DNA from: Clostridia bacterium
GTDB lineage: Bacteria > Bacillota > Clostridia > UBA1381
DNA length: 41,863 nt
Assembly (NCBI GenBank): GCA_900756545.1
Contig: CAAEKO010000023.1
Span: forward strand, 1 to 41,863
Direction of reading: 5' to 3'
The translations under genes and the position numbers were made by a program. Below, piece after piece: positions 1 to 10,600 of this stretch. Under the pieces are notes generated by a model. It did not search any database, was not told where the DNA came from, and worked only from the letters and a program-made list of their open reading frames with translations. The first letter of the stretch is position 1, and each line of letters opens with the position of its first letter.

Positions 1-1298
1 GACGCCACGATAATAAGTTCATCCTCAGCTTCACTTTTATAATACGCAAAATATGTATTTGCCTTAAGCTCTGAAATATCTGTCGAGCGGGAATCAACAA
101 ATAAAATCCTGGTATTATACTTATCTATATCCCTTATCTTCTGACCGCTCAGTTCTCCGGCTGAATACGTAATTGTATTATCCCTGAAGCTGGTAACAAT
201 CCCCCCTTCGCTGAGATCCCATGCTTCCATATACTGTATCCTTGTGCCGCTGATTACGCACTTTGTAAAATTACCGATAATATGCACCGGGTCATCGGTC
301 ACTTCACCGTTATACTCCAAAACAAAGTGGGGATCAATACTGTAGCGTCTGTTATCATCCGTGAAGTAAAGATAATTCATATAGCTTGCGGAGAAAGTAT
401 CCTCCTTTTCGCTGCTGCCGTTTAATGAATAAACGTAATTATATATAATTGAAATGTCATTTTGAAGCTCGGCATAAATTATCGTATTGTCATTATCCAC
501 CCAGATTTTTACGGGTGCATGTTCGTAGTGATTGAGATTGATTGTTGGCATTGCAGAGAATATGCGGGTATCGCCAACATTGATCAACTCAGGATTATCT
601 TTGTATACATTTTTCGAAATTTGTATATTCGCCGTACACGCATCCGCCGCAGCCGATAACATTGTTCCATTATATACGCTCACCTCAAAACGCTTGGCAA
701 GCACTGATTTTCCGTCAGTATAGCTAACTGAAATCCCAGCAGTACCAAATATGTTGTCAGACATGGTAACCTTGGGTACGGTTACACGCAGTGCATTGGC
801 CAGCATTTTAAAAAGCTCACGGTTTGTCAGGGATGATACATTGGAAACCTTTACACCCGTGTATAACTCCTTTGCTGCGCTTTCGTTAAGCGCCATTCCG
901 TTTGCCAACGCTTTTGAAATCGTATTGATAATTGCATCAGCGGCTTCCGAAGCGGAAACTTTTCTGTCCGGGTAAAACTTTGTGCCATAGGCTGAAATAT
1001 AGCCAGCCAAAACCGCCGGGAAAATATATTCTCCGTCCGTACCATCTACGTCATCCATCGGAATGTCCGCTTCATTATAAGCTCCTGCATTTCCCAGCGC
1101 CGCAAGCGCATATGCAAGCGTCTTCCGTGCGGCAGGCTCGTCAAGATTCGACGCATCGATCGTATCTGGCACCATATTCAGTGCAGAAAGAAGCGCAAGC
1201 TTGTCAAACGGCCCGCTGTCAGCCGCCGCAAAACCAGCGGCTGACAGAAGGCTCATACAAAGAGCCATTGTAAGTAAAAACGCTACTATTTTTTTCAT
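1..1298 (-). CDS. Exported protein with divergent SLH-like N-terminus (partial, C-terminus beyond window)
   Basis: The frame is open from an ATG at 1298 to the window edge, about 432 residues, with no stop codon. A ribosome site (AAGGAGA) lies about seven bases upstream. The N-terminus is a signal peptide: MKKIV, a hydrophobic core, then a likely cut after AAGFAAA. Residues about 25-150 look like divergent S-layer-homology repeats (an ALNMVPD segment, then FYPDRKVSASEAADAI), as in Clostridia surface proteins that carry SLH at the N-terminus. The rest is beta-rich and has no motif I recognise. It is the last visible gene of the exported-protein group, and its position suggests a surface protein of the same polysaccharide locus. 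Whether a catalytic domain follows cannot be seen. The signal peptide and open frame are clear; the SLH assignment is moderate. Confidence 0.75.
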   Translation of the reverse strand, partial: MKKIVAFLLTMALCMSLLSAAGFAAADSGPFDKLALLSALNMVPDTIDASNLDEPAARKTLAYALAALGNAGAYNEADIPMDDVDGTDGEYIFPAVLAGYISAYGTKFYPDRKVSASEAADAIINTISKALANGMALNESAAKELYTGVKVSNVSSLTNRELFKMLANALRVTVPKVTMSDNIFGTAGISVSYTDGKSVLAKRFEVSVYNGTMLSAAADACTANIQISKNVYKDNPELINVGDTRIFSAMPTINLNHYEHAPVKIWVDNDNTIIYAELQNDISIIYNYVYSLNGSSEKEDTFSASYMNYLYFTDDNRRYSIDPHFVLEYNGEVTDDPVHIIGNFTKCVISGTRIQYMEAWDLSEGGIVTSFRDNTITYSAGELSGQKIRDIDKYNTRILFVDSRSTDISELKANTYFAYYKSEAEDELIIVA

Positions 1299-1337
1299 AT
1301 AAATCTCCTTTCGATGTGACTTATGACAAGATTCCAA

Positions 1338-1368
1338 TGAAGACCTTGTGCAGCAACATCAGTCTTCA
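1338..1368 (-). other. Stem-loop in the leader of the SLH-like gene
   Basis: A TGAAGAC / GTCTTCA stem of seven base pairs encloses a 17-base loop, 40 bases upstream of the ATG at 1298. It has no T-tract, so it is more likely a leader structure than a terminator. Its significance is uncertain. Confidence 0.25.
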
Positions 1369-1429
1369 TTCGCGGTTTTTAAACAAAACGGAAAATATTT
1401 CCCCGCCGTCTTTTTTTTTATTGGAAATC

Positions 1430-1448
1430 CCCGCTTTATAAAAGCGGG
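1430..1448 (-). terminator. Short hairpin after the 1356-residue SLH gene, possible weak terminator
   Basis: CCCGCTTT and AAAGCGGG form a perfect eight-base-pair stem with a three-base loop, starting 17 bases after the stop at 1465. On the transcribed strand it is followed by GATTTCC, not a real T-run, so termination would be inefficient. It may instead protect the 3' end of the upstream message. Confidence 0.35.
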
Positions 1449-1464
1449 ACTGTTCTCCGCCTCG

Positions 1465-4400
1465 TTATAATATGCTAAGCGCTTCACAAATCACCTTCGC
1501 CGCCATTGCTCTTGTCACCATATCTCGCGGAGCAAAACAATTATTGCCAACACCTTCTACAAGCCCTGCGGTTTTAATCTTATATATGCTCTCCTTTGCA
1601 TAATCCGCCATTTCTTCATCGTCTGCAAAGCTCTGCGAATAGTCCGGCTCGCTCAGTCTGTCGCCGAGGCATCTTGCAAGAATAACCGTCATATCCTGCC
1701 GGGTCATATTTTGTCCGATGCCAAAGCAGCCATCGTCATATCCAAGTATAAGGCCGCTCTTTTCCGCGCTGGCAACATAGGAATAATACCATGCATCTGA
1801 ATCCACATCCGCAAAATTGGTTCTTGATATTTCCGAATACGCACCCTTCATCAGGACAATCATCTTTGCAAATTCTTCCCGCTTAACAAAATCGTTAGGG
1901 CGGAATAAATAATCTTCGCTTTCCGAAATAATACCTCTCGAATCTGCAAGAAGCATATAGATGCTGCTTTGTGCCCAGCCTACACCTGATAAATCCGTAA
2001 ACCGATATGGTTCCGAAGGAGTAGCCGGCGTGGCGGGCACGCCCGGATTTCCGCTGCTTGGGCTGTCGCCCTGCGCTTTGCCGCCAGACGGACGATTTCC
2101 TCCGCTTGTGCTGCCGCCTGTGCCTGCGTTTACAGTTATGGTTACTGTTTTCTCTTCCAGCGGAAGCGCCACATAAGCGTTATCCGATACACTATATTGA
2201 ATTTCACCGAAAAGCTTCAGCTTATATGCTCCGGCTGTACCTGCGGTAATTGTTATGCTGCCAAGCGATGCAGCTGTTCCCGGTGTGTTAGGGGAATACT
2301 CCAGCGTAACCGCCCTGCCCTCCTTCACCACAGTTACATCTTGAGCGGGCTTCACTGCTGCAGCCTCCAGCAAATTGGTATTCCCAGTTATATCCTCAAT
2401 CTTGATGGTTGCTGCTTTTACATTATTCTGTACAGATACAAACGCTGCATCCACCGAAACGCCCTGCCCTACATATACACTCTTGTCCTCTCCGGTTAGA
2501 GCCGGCGCCGCTACATCGTACTCTATTGAGAGATAAGTATTGACAAGCTCTTTCAGCATTTTGGCATATTCATAAGGATCCTCTATATTTCTGTTCCGAA
2601 TTAATTCCGCCAAAAATAGATTTCTGTTATTTTGAATCAGCAAAATATCCTCATAGGGAACGCCAAGCACCCCGCAGGTTTCTTCATTGAACAGCACCGG
2701 CTCAAGCTTTGTATTATCAACCAACTGTTTCACTGCTTCGGCGTACCGGAAGAAATCGTAATCCTCCGCAAACTCAATATATCTCTGATAATTCCTTCCC
2801 ACAAAATCAGCATAGAATTTAGCGACGTCCGGAACCATGGATAAATCATTCTCCAGGTCATAACCCAGTCTGGCCTCATAGTTTTCCAAAACAGCCTTAA
2901 CCTCATCGCTGTTCTTTGCGGAATTGAGCGCCGTTAAGAATCCACTTTCCGTCTCCAAGGCAAAGTACAGCGCCGAATCCACTGCTGGAGTATCGCAGTA
3001 TTCGTCTGTTACAGATATTGTATATTCGCCCTCTTTTGAATTCTGCGCCATTGTATAGCTAAGCGTATATTTTCCTTCTGCATCTGTTACGCCCTCAATA
3101 TCACTCGTGACAATATTTCCATCTGGATCACACAGGGTTGCATACATTTTTCTGCCGCCCATCGTTAGTCCATTGGCAGATCGGACACTACCGATGACCT
3201 TGACGTCCTCGTAGGTGATATCCATCTGCGCCGATTCAATCACATCGTTTGCGTTATCCTCCTCGCCTTCGTCGATGGTTTTAAAGCTTATATTGTAATC
3301 CGACTGACCGGCTACAGAGAAATTGCTTGTTATTGCCTTAGATAGATAGACCTGGTAACCCGTCGAGTAATCCAACGACTGCAAAAGCTTGAGGTTGATC
3401 ACGTTGCCGTCAACCTCCGCCTTTGCCGGAATCCTGCCGCCATCCTCAGCAGTAAGCGAAACCGTGCTGCTGTTTACCGTGGCCGCATCGACATTTCCGT
3501 TAAAGAAAAACTTAAGCGTATCTGTTCCCCTAAAAACCTTTTCCGAACCATCAAGCTGACGGTTATTTGCCCGAGAGCCAAGCAGGGAAAAATCATCTAT
3601 GCAGGCAAACTGCAAATTTTGCACATAAATACCAAAGTTTGTGCTTGTGGAATCAATCCCGTATTCAAAATCGTTTTCGCCTTCTTCAAGATGCAGGACG
3701 CATATGCTTTGCAGAACATAGTCAGTCCACGTGCCGGTGTTTAAAAACTGGAATCCTGTAACCGGCTTTGCTCCGTTCAGTTTATAATAAATCGGCGCAT
3801 AGGCACGGTCGCCCAGGGCTGCAGACAGCGAGAAATTGTAATTTCCGGCCTTCGGCGCCGTTATTGTATATTTATAATAATCTCTCCGCCGTACGCTGAG
3901 CGAGCCATCTTTGACAATATCCAGACCATCCTTCGGACGCACCGTTCCCGTACTGTGTTCCTCGTCAAAGGTAGAGTCCACATAATAATCATATGCGTCT
4001 CTGGCTTCTACCCGAATTGCCGACCAGATCGGATCGGAAAGTTCCTCGCCCGCTGGCGAGAATGTCAGCTGCTTGAACATCAAATCTGTATCCGTCTGAA
4101 TGGATATTGTGTTCACGCCCTTAGAAAGCTCTAGAATTCCCCAGCTTTCCGGTGCATATTCGCCGCTTCCCCAAGAATCCGCGGTTCCCGTGATCTTGGC
4201 GGAAGCATATCCTGCCTTATTCACCGAAACATTGATATAGCCTGATACGCTCCTATCCGCAAGCAGCATCTGCGAAGTCAGCTTAAACAAGCCGCCGTCT
4301 GTTTTTACGTTATAAACCAGCGTACTGCCCTTTCTCAATGTCAGGATATCCCCGTTCTGCGAGAAATTTTTGTTTTCTACATCAATACTTTCATTATAAT

Positions 4401-5535
4401 CATATAATTTGGGTGAGAACGAGGTAGTTTCGCCGCTGGGAACCTGCTGCACATTCGGCTTATCCTCCGGGTCCGGCTCCGCACCGATATAAGAAAGGTT
4501 GAAGCAGTCGAACCGGTACGGCTGATTGCAGTATGCGGAGGAATATCCGTCAATAAAGCCGATATCCAGCGAATTGCCGCCTTTATTCAGATAAATTGTT
4601 ATTTTTTCGTTTTCAAAGTATGGCCCAAACTCATTCATTCCCAAAGAGCCGTCGCCCGACGCCCGCAGGGTATGTACTTTCTTTGCATAGCTTTCGCTGG
4701 GACTGTAGGCGTCAACGCCGTTTACCCGGATGTTCGGCACAAGGCGGTTGTCGCACCATGCGAATACCGGGTTGCCGCTGCCGGTTCTATTTCCCTGTAC
4801 TGACGCTGACAGTGAAATTTTATAGTAGCCCGCTTCAGGAACCGCAAAGCTGTAGGAGGTATACGCCCCCGCCGGTATATTAACGGCGTTAACGCCGTCA
4901 ATCCCATCGCCGGTACCGTTTGTCAGCTTATCGCCCGGCGACAAATCCTTTATATCTGCAACCTTTTTTACGATATCCTTCGTATACTGATAGAACTGAA
5001 AGTCCTCAGCCTGGATCACCGCCGGACACGTAACCATCTCGGCAGGAGCCAGCGTAAAATAATCCATAATAATATTTCTCGCGCCCCAATCGTTCGGCAC
5101 TTCAATTTTCAGCCGGTTCTCGCCGCTGGCAAGCGTGATATACCCGAGGCTGTTATCCGTAAACAAGGTATAGTTTTCATTTCCATCTACATCACCGTTA
5201 ATTTCTACCCGCTCGTTCACAAGCTCGTCATTCAAATAAACATTTACGGCAGTTTGATTGCCGCCTGTGATGTATGCAACCTCCGTACTGAGGTTCAACG
5301 TCACCGCGTAGGTCATTTCTTCTTCTGTATTAATAATATATTCTGCGCTGCTTTTTTCCCATATCTGCACAGTGCCATCGGTCACAGCGGGCGAATATAC
5401 ACTGTCCTCATCATATAAAGCAGCATAATCCTCTGCTTCTATTTTCATTTCTTCTTCGGCAAAGACTGTAAGCTGTGCCGGCAATATAGAAATAAGCAGT
5501 GCTGATGCCAAAAGGAATGCCATAATTTTTTTCAT
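1465..5535 (-). CDS. Large multi-module SLH surface protein with several CBM-like modules, no visible catalytic domain
   Basis: The product has 1356 residues. The frame is open further upstream, but ATG 5535 is preferred because it has a GAGGAGAG ribosome site and begins a clear signal peptide (MKKIMAF to VFA). Residues 28-166, 172-350, about 370-496 and 505-650 look like beta-sandwich carbohydrate-binding modules of the CBM35/CBM6 type; the first two open with IEAED and IQAEDF. Residues about 650-755 resemble a bacterial Ig-like domain and 770-850 a CNA-B or carboxypeptidase-regulatory fold. An alpha-helical stretch covers about 860-1000 and another beta domain about 1010-1125. A Gly/Ser/Pro linker then leads to three SLH repeats (about 1170-1356) that would hold it to the secondary cell-wall polymer. 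I see no glycosidase or lyase motif. It is probably a surface glycan-binding scaffold; a catalytic function in the helical middle part cannot be excluded. Confidence 0.85.
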   Translation of the reverse strand: MKKIMAFLLASALLISILPAQLTVFAEEEMKIEAEDYAALYDEDSVYSPAVTDGTVQIWEKSSAEYIINTEEEMTYAVTLNLSTEVAYITGGNQTAVNVYLNDELVNERVEINGDVDGNENYTLFTDNSLGYITLASGENRLKIEVPNDWGARNIIMDYFTLAPAEMVTCPAVIQAEDFQFYQYTKDIVKKVADIKDLSPGDKLTNGTGDGIDGVNAVNIPAGAYTSYSFAVPEAGYYKISLSASVQGNRTGSGNPVFAWCDNRLVPNIRVNGVDAYSPSESYAKKVHTLRASGDGSLGMNEFGPYFENEKITIYLNKGGNSLDIGFIDGYSSAYCNQPYRFDCFNLSYIGAEPDPEDKPNVQQVPSGETTSFSPKLYDYNESIDVENKNFSQNGDILTLRKGSTLVYNVKTDGGLFKLTSQMLLADRSVSGYINVSVNKAGYASAKITGTADSWGSGEYAPESWGILELSKGVNTISIQTDTDLMFKQLTFSPAGEELSDPIWSAIRVEARDAYDYYVDSTFDEEHSTGTVRPKDGLDIVKDGSLSVRRRDYYKYTITAPKAGNYNFSLSAALGDRAYAPIYYKLNGAKPVTGFQFLNTGTWTDYVLQSICVLHLEEGENDFEYGIDSTSTNFGIYVQNLQFACIDDFSLLGSRANNRQLDGSEKVFRGTDTLKFFFNGNVDAATVNSSTVSLTAEDGGRIPAKAEVDGNVINLKLLQSLDYSTGYQVYLSKAITSNFSVAGQSDYNISFKTIDEGEEDNANDVIESAQMDITYEDVKVIGSVRSANGLTMGGRKMYATLCDPDGNIVTSDIEGVTDAEGKYTLSYTMAQNSKEGEYTISVTDEYCDTPAVDSALYFALETESGFLTALNSAKNSDEVKAVLENYEARLGYDLENDLSMVPDVAKFYADFVGRNYQRYIEFAEDYDFFRYAEAVKQLVDNTKLEPVLFNEETCGVLGVPYEDILLIQNNRNLFLAELIRNRNIEDPYEYAKMLKELVNTYLSIEYDVAAPALTGEDKSVYVGQGVSVDAAFVSVQNNVKAATIKIEDITGNTNLLEAAAVKPAQDVTVVKEGRAVTLEYSPNTPGTAASLGSITITAGTAGAYKLKLFGEIQYSVSDNAYVALPLEEKTVTITVNAGTGGSTSGGNRPSGGKAQGDSPSSGNPGVPATPATPSEPYRFTDLSGVGWAQSSIYMLLADSRGIISESEDYLFRPNDFVKREEFAKMIVLMKGAYSEISRTNFADVDSDAWYYSYVASAEKSGLILGYDDGCFGIGQNMTRQDMTVILARCLGDRLSEPDYSQSFADDEEMADYAKESIYKIKTAGLVEGVGNNCFAPRDMVTRAMAAKVICEALSIL

Positions 5536-5595
5536 CGAATTCTCTCCTCTGTTGTCCCGATCATAAAATCGTTTTTTGGGGTTACTGCGATATCC

Positions 5596-5620
5596 GCAGC
5601 GGCCGCTCTGCGGCCGCTGC
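5596..5620. repeat. Perfect GC-rich inverted repeat between two surface-protein genes
   Basis: GCAGCGGCCGC and GCGGCCGCTGC form an 11-base-pair perfect stem with a TCT loop. It lies between the stop of the CBM-only gene (5650) and the start of the SLH gene (5535). There is no T-tract on either side, so it looks more like an mRNA-stabilising or processing hairpin than a classic terminator. Confidence 0.5.
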
Positions 5621-5649
5621 AAATATCAGCTTATCAGTTGCCGTTTGGA

Positions 5650-7548
5650 TTAACCTACATAGGTAAACTCAAGGTAATCGGCAAAAATATCTCCGCCCGT
5701 TATCGTAATAGTGTTAGGGCCTGCATTTAAGTGAATCGGCGCATTGAACTCTGTAAGCTTAAAGCCTGCGTCTCCGCCGTCTCCCACAGCCGCAGCATAA
5801 TTCAGCGGACTTGCATAAATTACCCCATCATTCATCATAATATAGTCTTGACCCTCGCTAAATGAACGGGCAAATATGCTAACCTTGTAATTGCCGTCCG
5901 CAGGCGCGTTTACCGTATAGGTTCCTGTGCCCGGGTTGTTCTCTTTATGGTAAACAATTGCCTTAGAAGGCGTCGAAGCATTCACCAATACGCCTTCGCC
6001 CGATATGCCTTTGTTAAAACAGTTCTTTTCAGAATATTTTGCTCCCAGCTCCTGATAGGTGGTAAACACATCTCCGCCGATGGTATAAGAGTCAAACTCC
6101 TCCAGTTCCACGCGGAATGGTACAGTCTTATCCTGGGGCGTCAGATAAAATGCGTCGAAGTAAACATGGTTATTTGTTGTAAAGCTGATTGTATTTTCTC
6201 CTGCCTGCAGCGGAATAGCTGCCAGATTGTTGGATACAACAAAATGATCCTGGCCTGCCGTAAGCTTTTCATCGGATAAATTCTTTGTCAGTGATTTTAA
6301 AGAATACTCTGTTCCATTCACAGTGGCTGTCAGCTTTGTACCAGTCTTCCATGCGCCCGCACGTGCGCCAATCGAATAGATAGCGCTTTCAGGAACCGTA
6401 ACCTGATAGGTAGTTTGGAAAAGACCAGAACCGTGCGGTCTGAATATAAAGGAATAAACCTTTCGGTTATAATTCGTAACCGTTACACCATCGCCTGTCT
6501 CACCCTTATCCGGCGCTGCTCCGCCATCGTAGAACAACCCCCATATATCTCCAGCGCCGAAGTTATCCTGCGTAAACTCCGTATAAGTTACGTCTTCACC
6601 GTTTTTCGTTGTCATAGCAGAAATAAATTCCTCCGCCTGCACCGTGATCATTCCCGCATTCAGATCCTTGTGCTTTGCCGGAATCAGATTTACAAAATCA
6701 GAGAAAGCAAAGTATTTGAAGCTGTATTGTTCTTCTGCGGCTGGGATCGTACCGAAGTCAAAGGACGTGCTTTCCCCGTCAAGGGCCGCAGTCCTTACCG
6801 CGTACAGCTTCTTGCCTGCATATACCGCGCCTGCAATAGTTTTGCCGTCTTCATAAGCGCCGTGATTCACCGTTACGCTTAATTCTCCCGGTGCAATTTC
6901 CCTCGTTTTTTCTCCGTTTACATAGTACTCAATCTCATACTGGACGTCAATTGGCGTCAATGAAAATGCATCGAAATAAAAGTCCTTGTTTGTTGTTAAT
7001 GTAATCTCATTTTCGCCCTTTTTAAGCGTCACTATGGCAGCGTCTTTGCTGTCGTAAAAGCTTTCCGAGATAAGCTTCCAGTTTTCTAAGTTCTGATACA
7101 GGGCAGATAAAGTTACCGGCGTGCCGTTTACCGTTGCCGTTGGCACAACATTCTGCCATACCCCGGCCCGAACTGACAGTGAATATGTACCTGCTGCAGG
7201 TGCGGTTACTTTGTAAGTAAGTGAATCAATACCGCCGTTTGCAGAGCGCAGCGTTACAGAATATATTTTACTGCCCCAACTGGCAATCTGAACGCCGTCA
7301 CCCGTTTCTCCGCACGCTGGCTGTGGATCCGCATCCGCAGCATAAACCTTAGGAAGATCGGCTACACTACCGAGAGACTCCTGGGTCAATTCCTTGTCCA
7401 CCCCGTTCTGGGTTAAGGCTGCCGGTTCTTCCGCCTGCACTACAATCGTGTCTTCCGAAACCGTCTGTGCCGCCTGCGCCGCCGGCATTGCTGCAAATGC
7501 CGAAATTGCAAGCGCCTGCGCCACGAGAAATGAAATGAGTTTTTTCAT
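5650..7548 (-). CDS. Secreted protein made of three carbohydrate-binding-like modules
   Basis: The product has 632 residues. ATG 7548 follows a strong ribosome site (GAGGAGGAACC), and the signal peptide runs to about AAQAAQ. Module 1 (about 34-200) and module 2 (about 300-474) share the layout VQAEE..., GETGDGV, a beta-sandwich core, KGENEI or AGENTI, and FDAF.LTP. They are separated by an Ig-like spacer (about 205-295) with VNHGAY.DGKT. Module 3 (478-632) begins VELEEFDSY and ends with DYLEFTYVG, a common CBM35/CBM6-like ending. Module 1 and the spacer are close paralogues of residues 26-300 of the beta-helix enzyme at 11708-15193 (shared KELTQESLG and GGIDSLTY). No enzyme domain, SLH repeat, LPXTG motif or transmembrane anchor is present. 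A soluble glycan-binding role is inferred; the CBM family is not certain. Confidence 0.8.
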   Translation of the reverse strand: MKKLISFLVAQALAISAFAAMPAAQAAQTVSEDTIVVQAEEPAALTQNGVDKELTQESLGSVADLPKVYAADADPQPACGETGDGVQIASWGSKIYSVTLRSANGGIDSLTYKVTAPAAGTYSLSVRAGVWQNVVPTATVNGTPVTLSALYQNLENWKLISESFYDSKDAAIVTLKKGENEITLTTNKDFYFDAFSLTPIDVQYEIEYYVNGEKTREIAPGELSVTVNHGAYEDGKTIAGAVYAGKKLYAVRTAALDGESTSFDFGTIPAAEEQYSFKYFAFSDFVNLIPAKHKDLNAGMITVQAEEFISAMTTKNGEDVTYTEFTQDNFGAGDIWGLFYDGGAAPDKGETGDGVTVTNYNRKVYSFIFRPHGSGLFQTTYQVTVPESAIYSIGARAGAWKTGTKLTATVNGTEYSLKSLTKNLSDEKLTAGQDHFVVSNNLAAIPLQAGENTISFTTNNHVYFDAFYLTPQDKTVPFRVELEEFDSYTIGGDVFTTYQELGAKYSEKNCFNKGISGEGVLVNASTPSKAIVYHKENNPGTGTYTVNAPADGNYKVSIFARSFSEGQDYIMMNDGVIYASPLNYAAAVGDGGDAGFKLTEFNAPIHLNAGPNTITITGGDIFADYLEFTYVG

Positions 7549-7588
7549 AAAAGGTTCCTCCTCGTTCTAAAATTTTTATACCATTTAT

Positions 7589-7670
7589 AAGACAGAAGGC
7601 TGCGCCTTAAAAAACTGTTTTTCTGCTACCCTTCAAAAAACCAGGCTTTTGCAGCGCGGCTTTCTGTCTT
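7589..7670. repeat. Long imperfect inverted repeat in an intergenic gap
   Basis: The arms AAGACAGAAGGCTGCGCC (7589-7606) and GCAGCGCGGCTTTCTGTCTT (7651-7670) are near-complementary around a 44-base middle. The repeat fills most of the gap between the SLH beta-helix gene (stop 7683) and the CBM-only gene (start 7548). It could form a long hairpin in the polycistronic RNA. No clear T-tract follows it. Confidence 0.45.
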
Positions 7671-7682
7671 AAAATGTTCAAA

Positions 7683-10600
7683 TTAGTGAAATAAGGAATA
7701 TAGTCTATGGAACGCAGCAGCGCCCTCCGCCCGGGTTAGCTCGCTTTTGGGTCTAAAGGTTCCGCTTAAATCGCCTTTTAATAAGCCCTGTGAATTTGCG
7801 CCCCGGACAGCCTGCTCATACGCTGGTGATATTTCATCCATATCGGTGTACAGCGCCGCCCCCACGGTAATCGAGTAGCTGCCGACTATATTCGTATAGG
7901 CGTTCATGATATTATAGGCCAGACGCTCCCGGGTAATAGGCGCATCCAATTCATTTTCATCCGTCAGCAAGCCGTTCTGAACAGCAAGCGCCTTCCAGGT
8001 TTCCTCCGTATAGGGTATTCCCAAGCTGCGAAGTGCAAGCCAGGCAGTTTGATAAAGTGTCAGCGGTGTGTTTGGAGCAAACAGCGTATCTGTCATACCA
8101 TTGATAATGCCGGCCTTTTGCATCGCCCGAATGTCATTCTCCGCCCAATGTCCGGCAATATCCGTAAATTCTACTATCTTCTCAGGCTGCTTTTCATCCA
8201 CATACCCAAGTTCATCGTACTCAATATCGTTTCCAAAGGGAACTTTCATATCGCCGTCGGAGAAGCCCCAGCCTAAGAAGCTCCACCCATTGTCTACCGT
8301 CATGATTTTTACATGGTGGCTGCCCTCTGTCAAATGCACCTTACCGAAGGATGTCGTAACCGGCGGCTGACTCCAATCGCCGTCGCCGGTGCTTTCCAGC
8401 AACGCCCGGCTGATTACCTCAACGCCGTCAACCAGCACCGTGACCTTGGCGTGCGGTTGCGATAACGGGAAGCCGTTTTTATATTCCATCCAGAAATCAT
8501 AGTCCCCCTCCTGCTTGCAGTGGTAGGTATAGCACCAGAAATCATCCTCTTCCACATCACCGATGGAAAAATCATGCCAGTTGCTTGTGTTAATCCAAAT
8601 ATCGTTTAAGATTTCTTGATCCCGGATTTTTGCTTCGCGGTAGCTGATTCTCGACGCCTCTGTCCCGCGGCCTACACTTCTGTAATAGCCAACGCCCCAT
8701 CCGGGCAGAAAGTCAACGGCGCGTACATAAGTCTGATCCGTGGTTACATATTCATAAATTGGAATGTCCTTAATCTGCGTTCTATTCTCCGGGAAGTCCG
8801 GCGTTTCATCATACAAATGCCGATACTCCGCTTCAAGCCCTGAATTCTCCATTATATACAGCGCCTCATCAGGCCAGTTGCCGTCTGTTACCACTGTCGT
8901 ATCCGTCAGCTCCACATGCGCCGTATCAATCCACATGGTTGATGTATCCGAATAGTTATTCGTAGCAACGACATTTTTAATGCTGACATTCGGTCTTGCA
9001 CAGAGCCAATAATACGCGTCCTTGACAACGTTGTTGTAAACCTTCATGTTCGTGGATCCTTCGTCCAGATAAATTCCGCCGCGGTGATCGCCCGATTTTT
9101 GCAGATAGTTGTCGTGAATGCTGGTATTCGCCTGTTCGGCGAGCGTATAAATCTGGGCGCCGTCATGGGTCGGCGTATTGGTATCCTCAATATAGTTATA
9201 GGCAATTTCAATATCGGTCATAATCCCCGTAAGCATATTATCCTGCCAGCCCCAGCCCGCTGAAATACCTGTATACGGGATATCGCGTATGTCGTTGTGC
9301 AAAACTTTGAAGTTCTTTGTATAATATCCCATAATCGCACAGGATGAACGGTAGTCCGTTCCGATGCGCCGAAAAATATTATTGCTAATAGTAATATCAG
9401 TGCTTCTGCCGTACTTTGTAAGATCAAGATTATTGTTGTGCGACTGTTCATCTATTGAAACGCCCCCGCCGGAAATATCGGTAAATATGTTACCGGATAT
9501 CTGGGCATAGGTTACGTCCTCATTCATCGTAATAGCTGTCGACCCTAAACAATTGAAATTGCAGTTGGTAATTTTTATGTTCTTGCAGGATTTAAAGTCC
9601 AACTGTCCCGGCATTTCATACCAATCAAGGCCAGTCGCTTTCGGATCTTTCACAGTTGTCCCTTGTCTCACGACTACTCCAATTTCTGACGGCTCGTTCC
9701 ACGCTCCGTATTTAAATTGAAGATTTTCCATCCGCAGGCCGTCCAGCTTGTTCTCCAGGTTTGCGCCGCAGGCCTGCAGCATAAGCTCTGTTGTCCCCAC
9801 ATAGCAGGCCGCATTTGTCAGATCTTCATAGGAGTAAGGGTAATAATAGATTACTTTCTCGTGCTTATCGTAATAGAACTCGCCCGGTTCATCCAAAAGC
9901 TCTTTCGCGTTGGAGAAGTAGAATCTGGCTCCCCAGCCAACATTTTTGGCGTCCTCCGCATTGTTGGCAAACTTCCCCCAAGACGGCTGATCCATAACAA
10001 TGGTGTTGGTTTCACCATTATCCGTGTCGTACAGAATTTCCGAGACGCCCGTATAATTACACTTCCATTCCAAATCCCATACAAGCTCCATATCCTCCGA
10101 ATGCTCGAAGCGACAGGGGAAGTTTCTTGAATTCACCTTGATCCCCTGCGAAACCACTGAATTTTCGATCGTATAATTTTCCGCGGCAAAATATCTGTAT
10201 TTACTTCTGGCCCTTGTTGCCTCAACGTCATTAATGTATAACTGTCTGATATCCTCTTTTACATCAAGCGGCGCGCTCCAGACCTTTTCATCATATTTTG
10301 TCCAGCCGCTGACCTGTGTACCGCCGTTTATGACCGGCTTATTTCCCGGGTCTCCGCGAAAAATCACATTATATCCATCCCGGCCGCCGTTTTCCTCAGT
10401 AAGGCTTATGGGTTCTGCTATTTTATAATCGCCGCCCGCGATATTGATTACGATGTCGCCGGTCATGCCGCCGCGCAGCTTCGGCACTTCATCCACCGCC
10501 CGCTGAATGGTAGCAAACGGCGCCACCGCGCTCCCGTCTCCAGAATCATCGCCGTTTGGTGAAACATACAGCTCGGCATACACATCGTTGATAACCTCTG

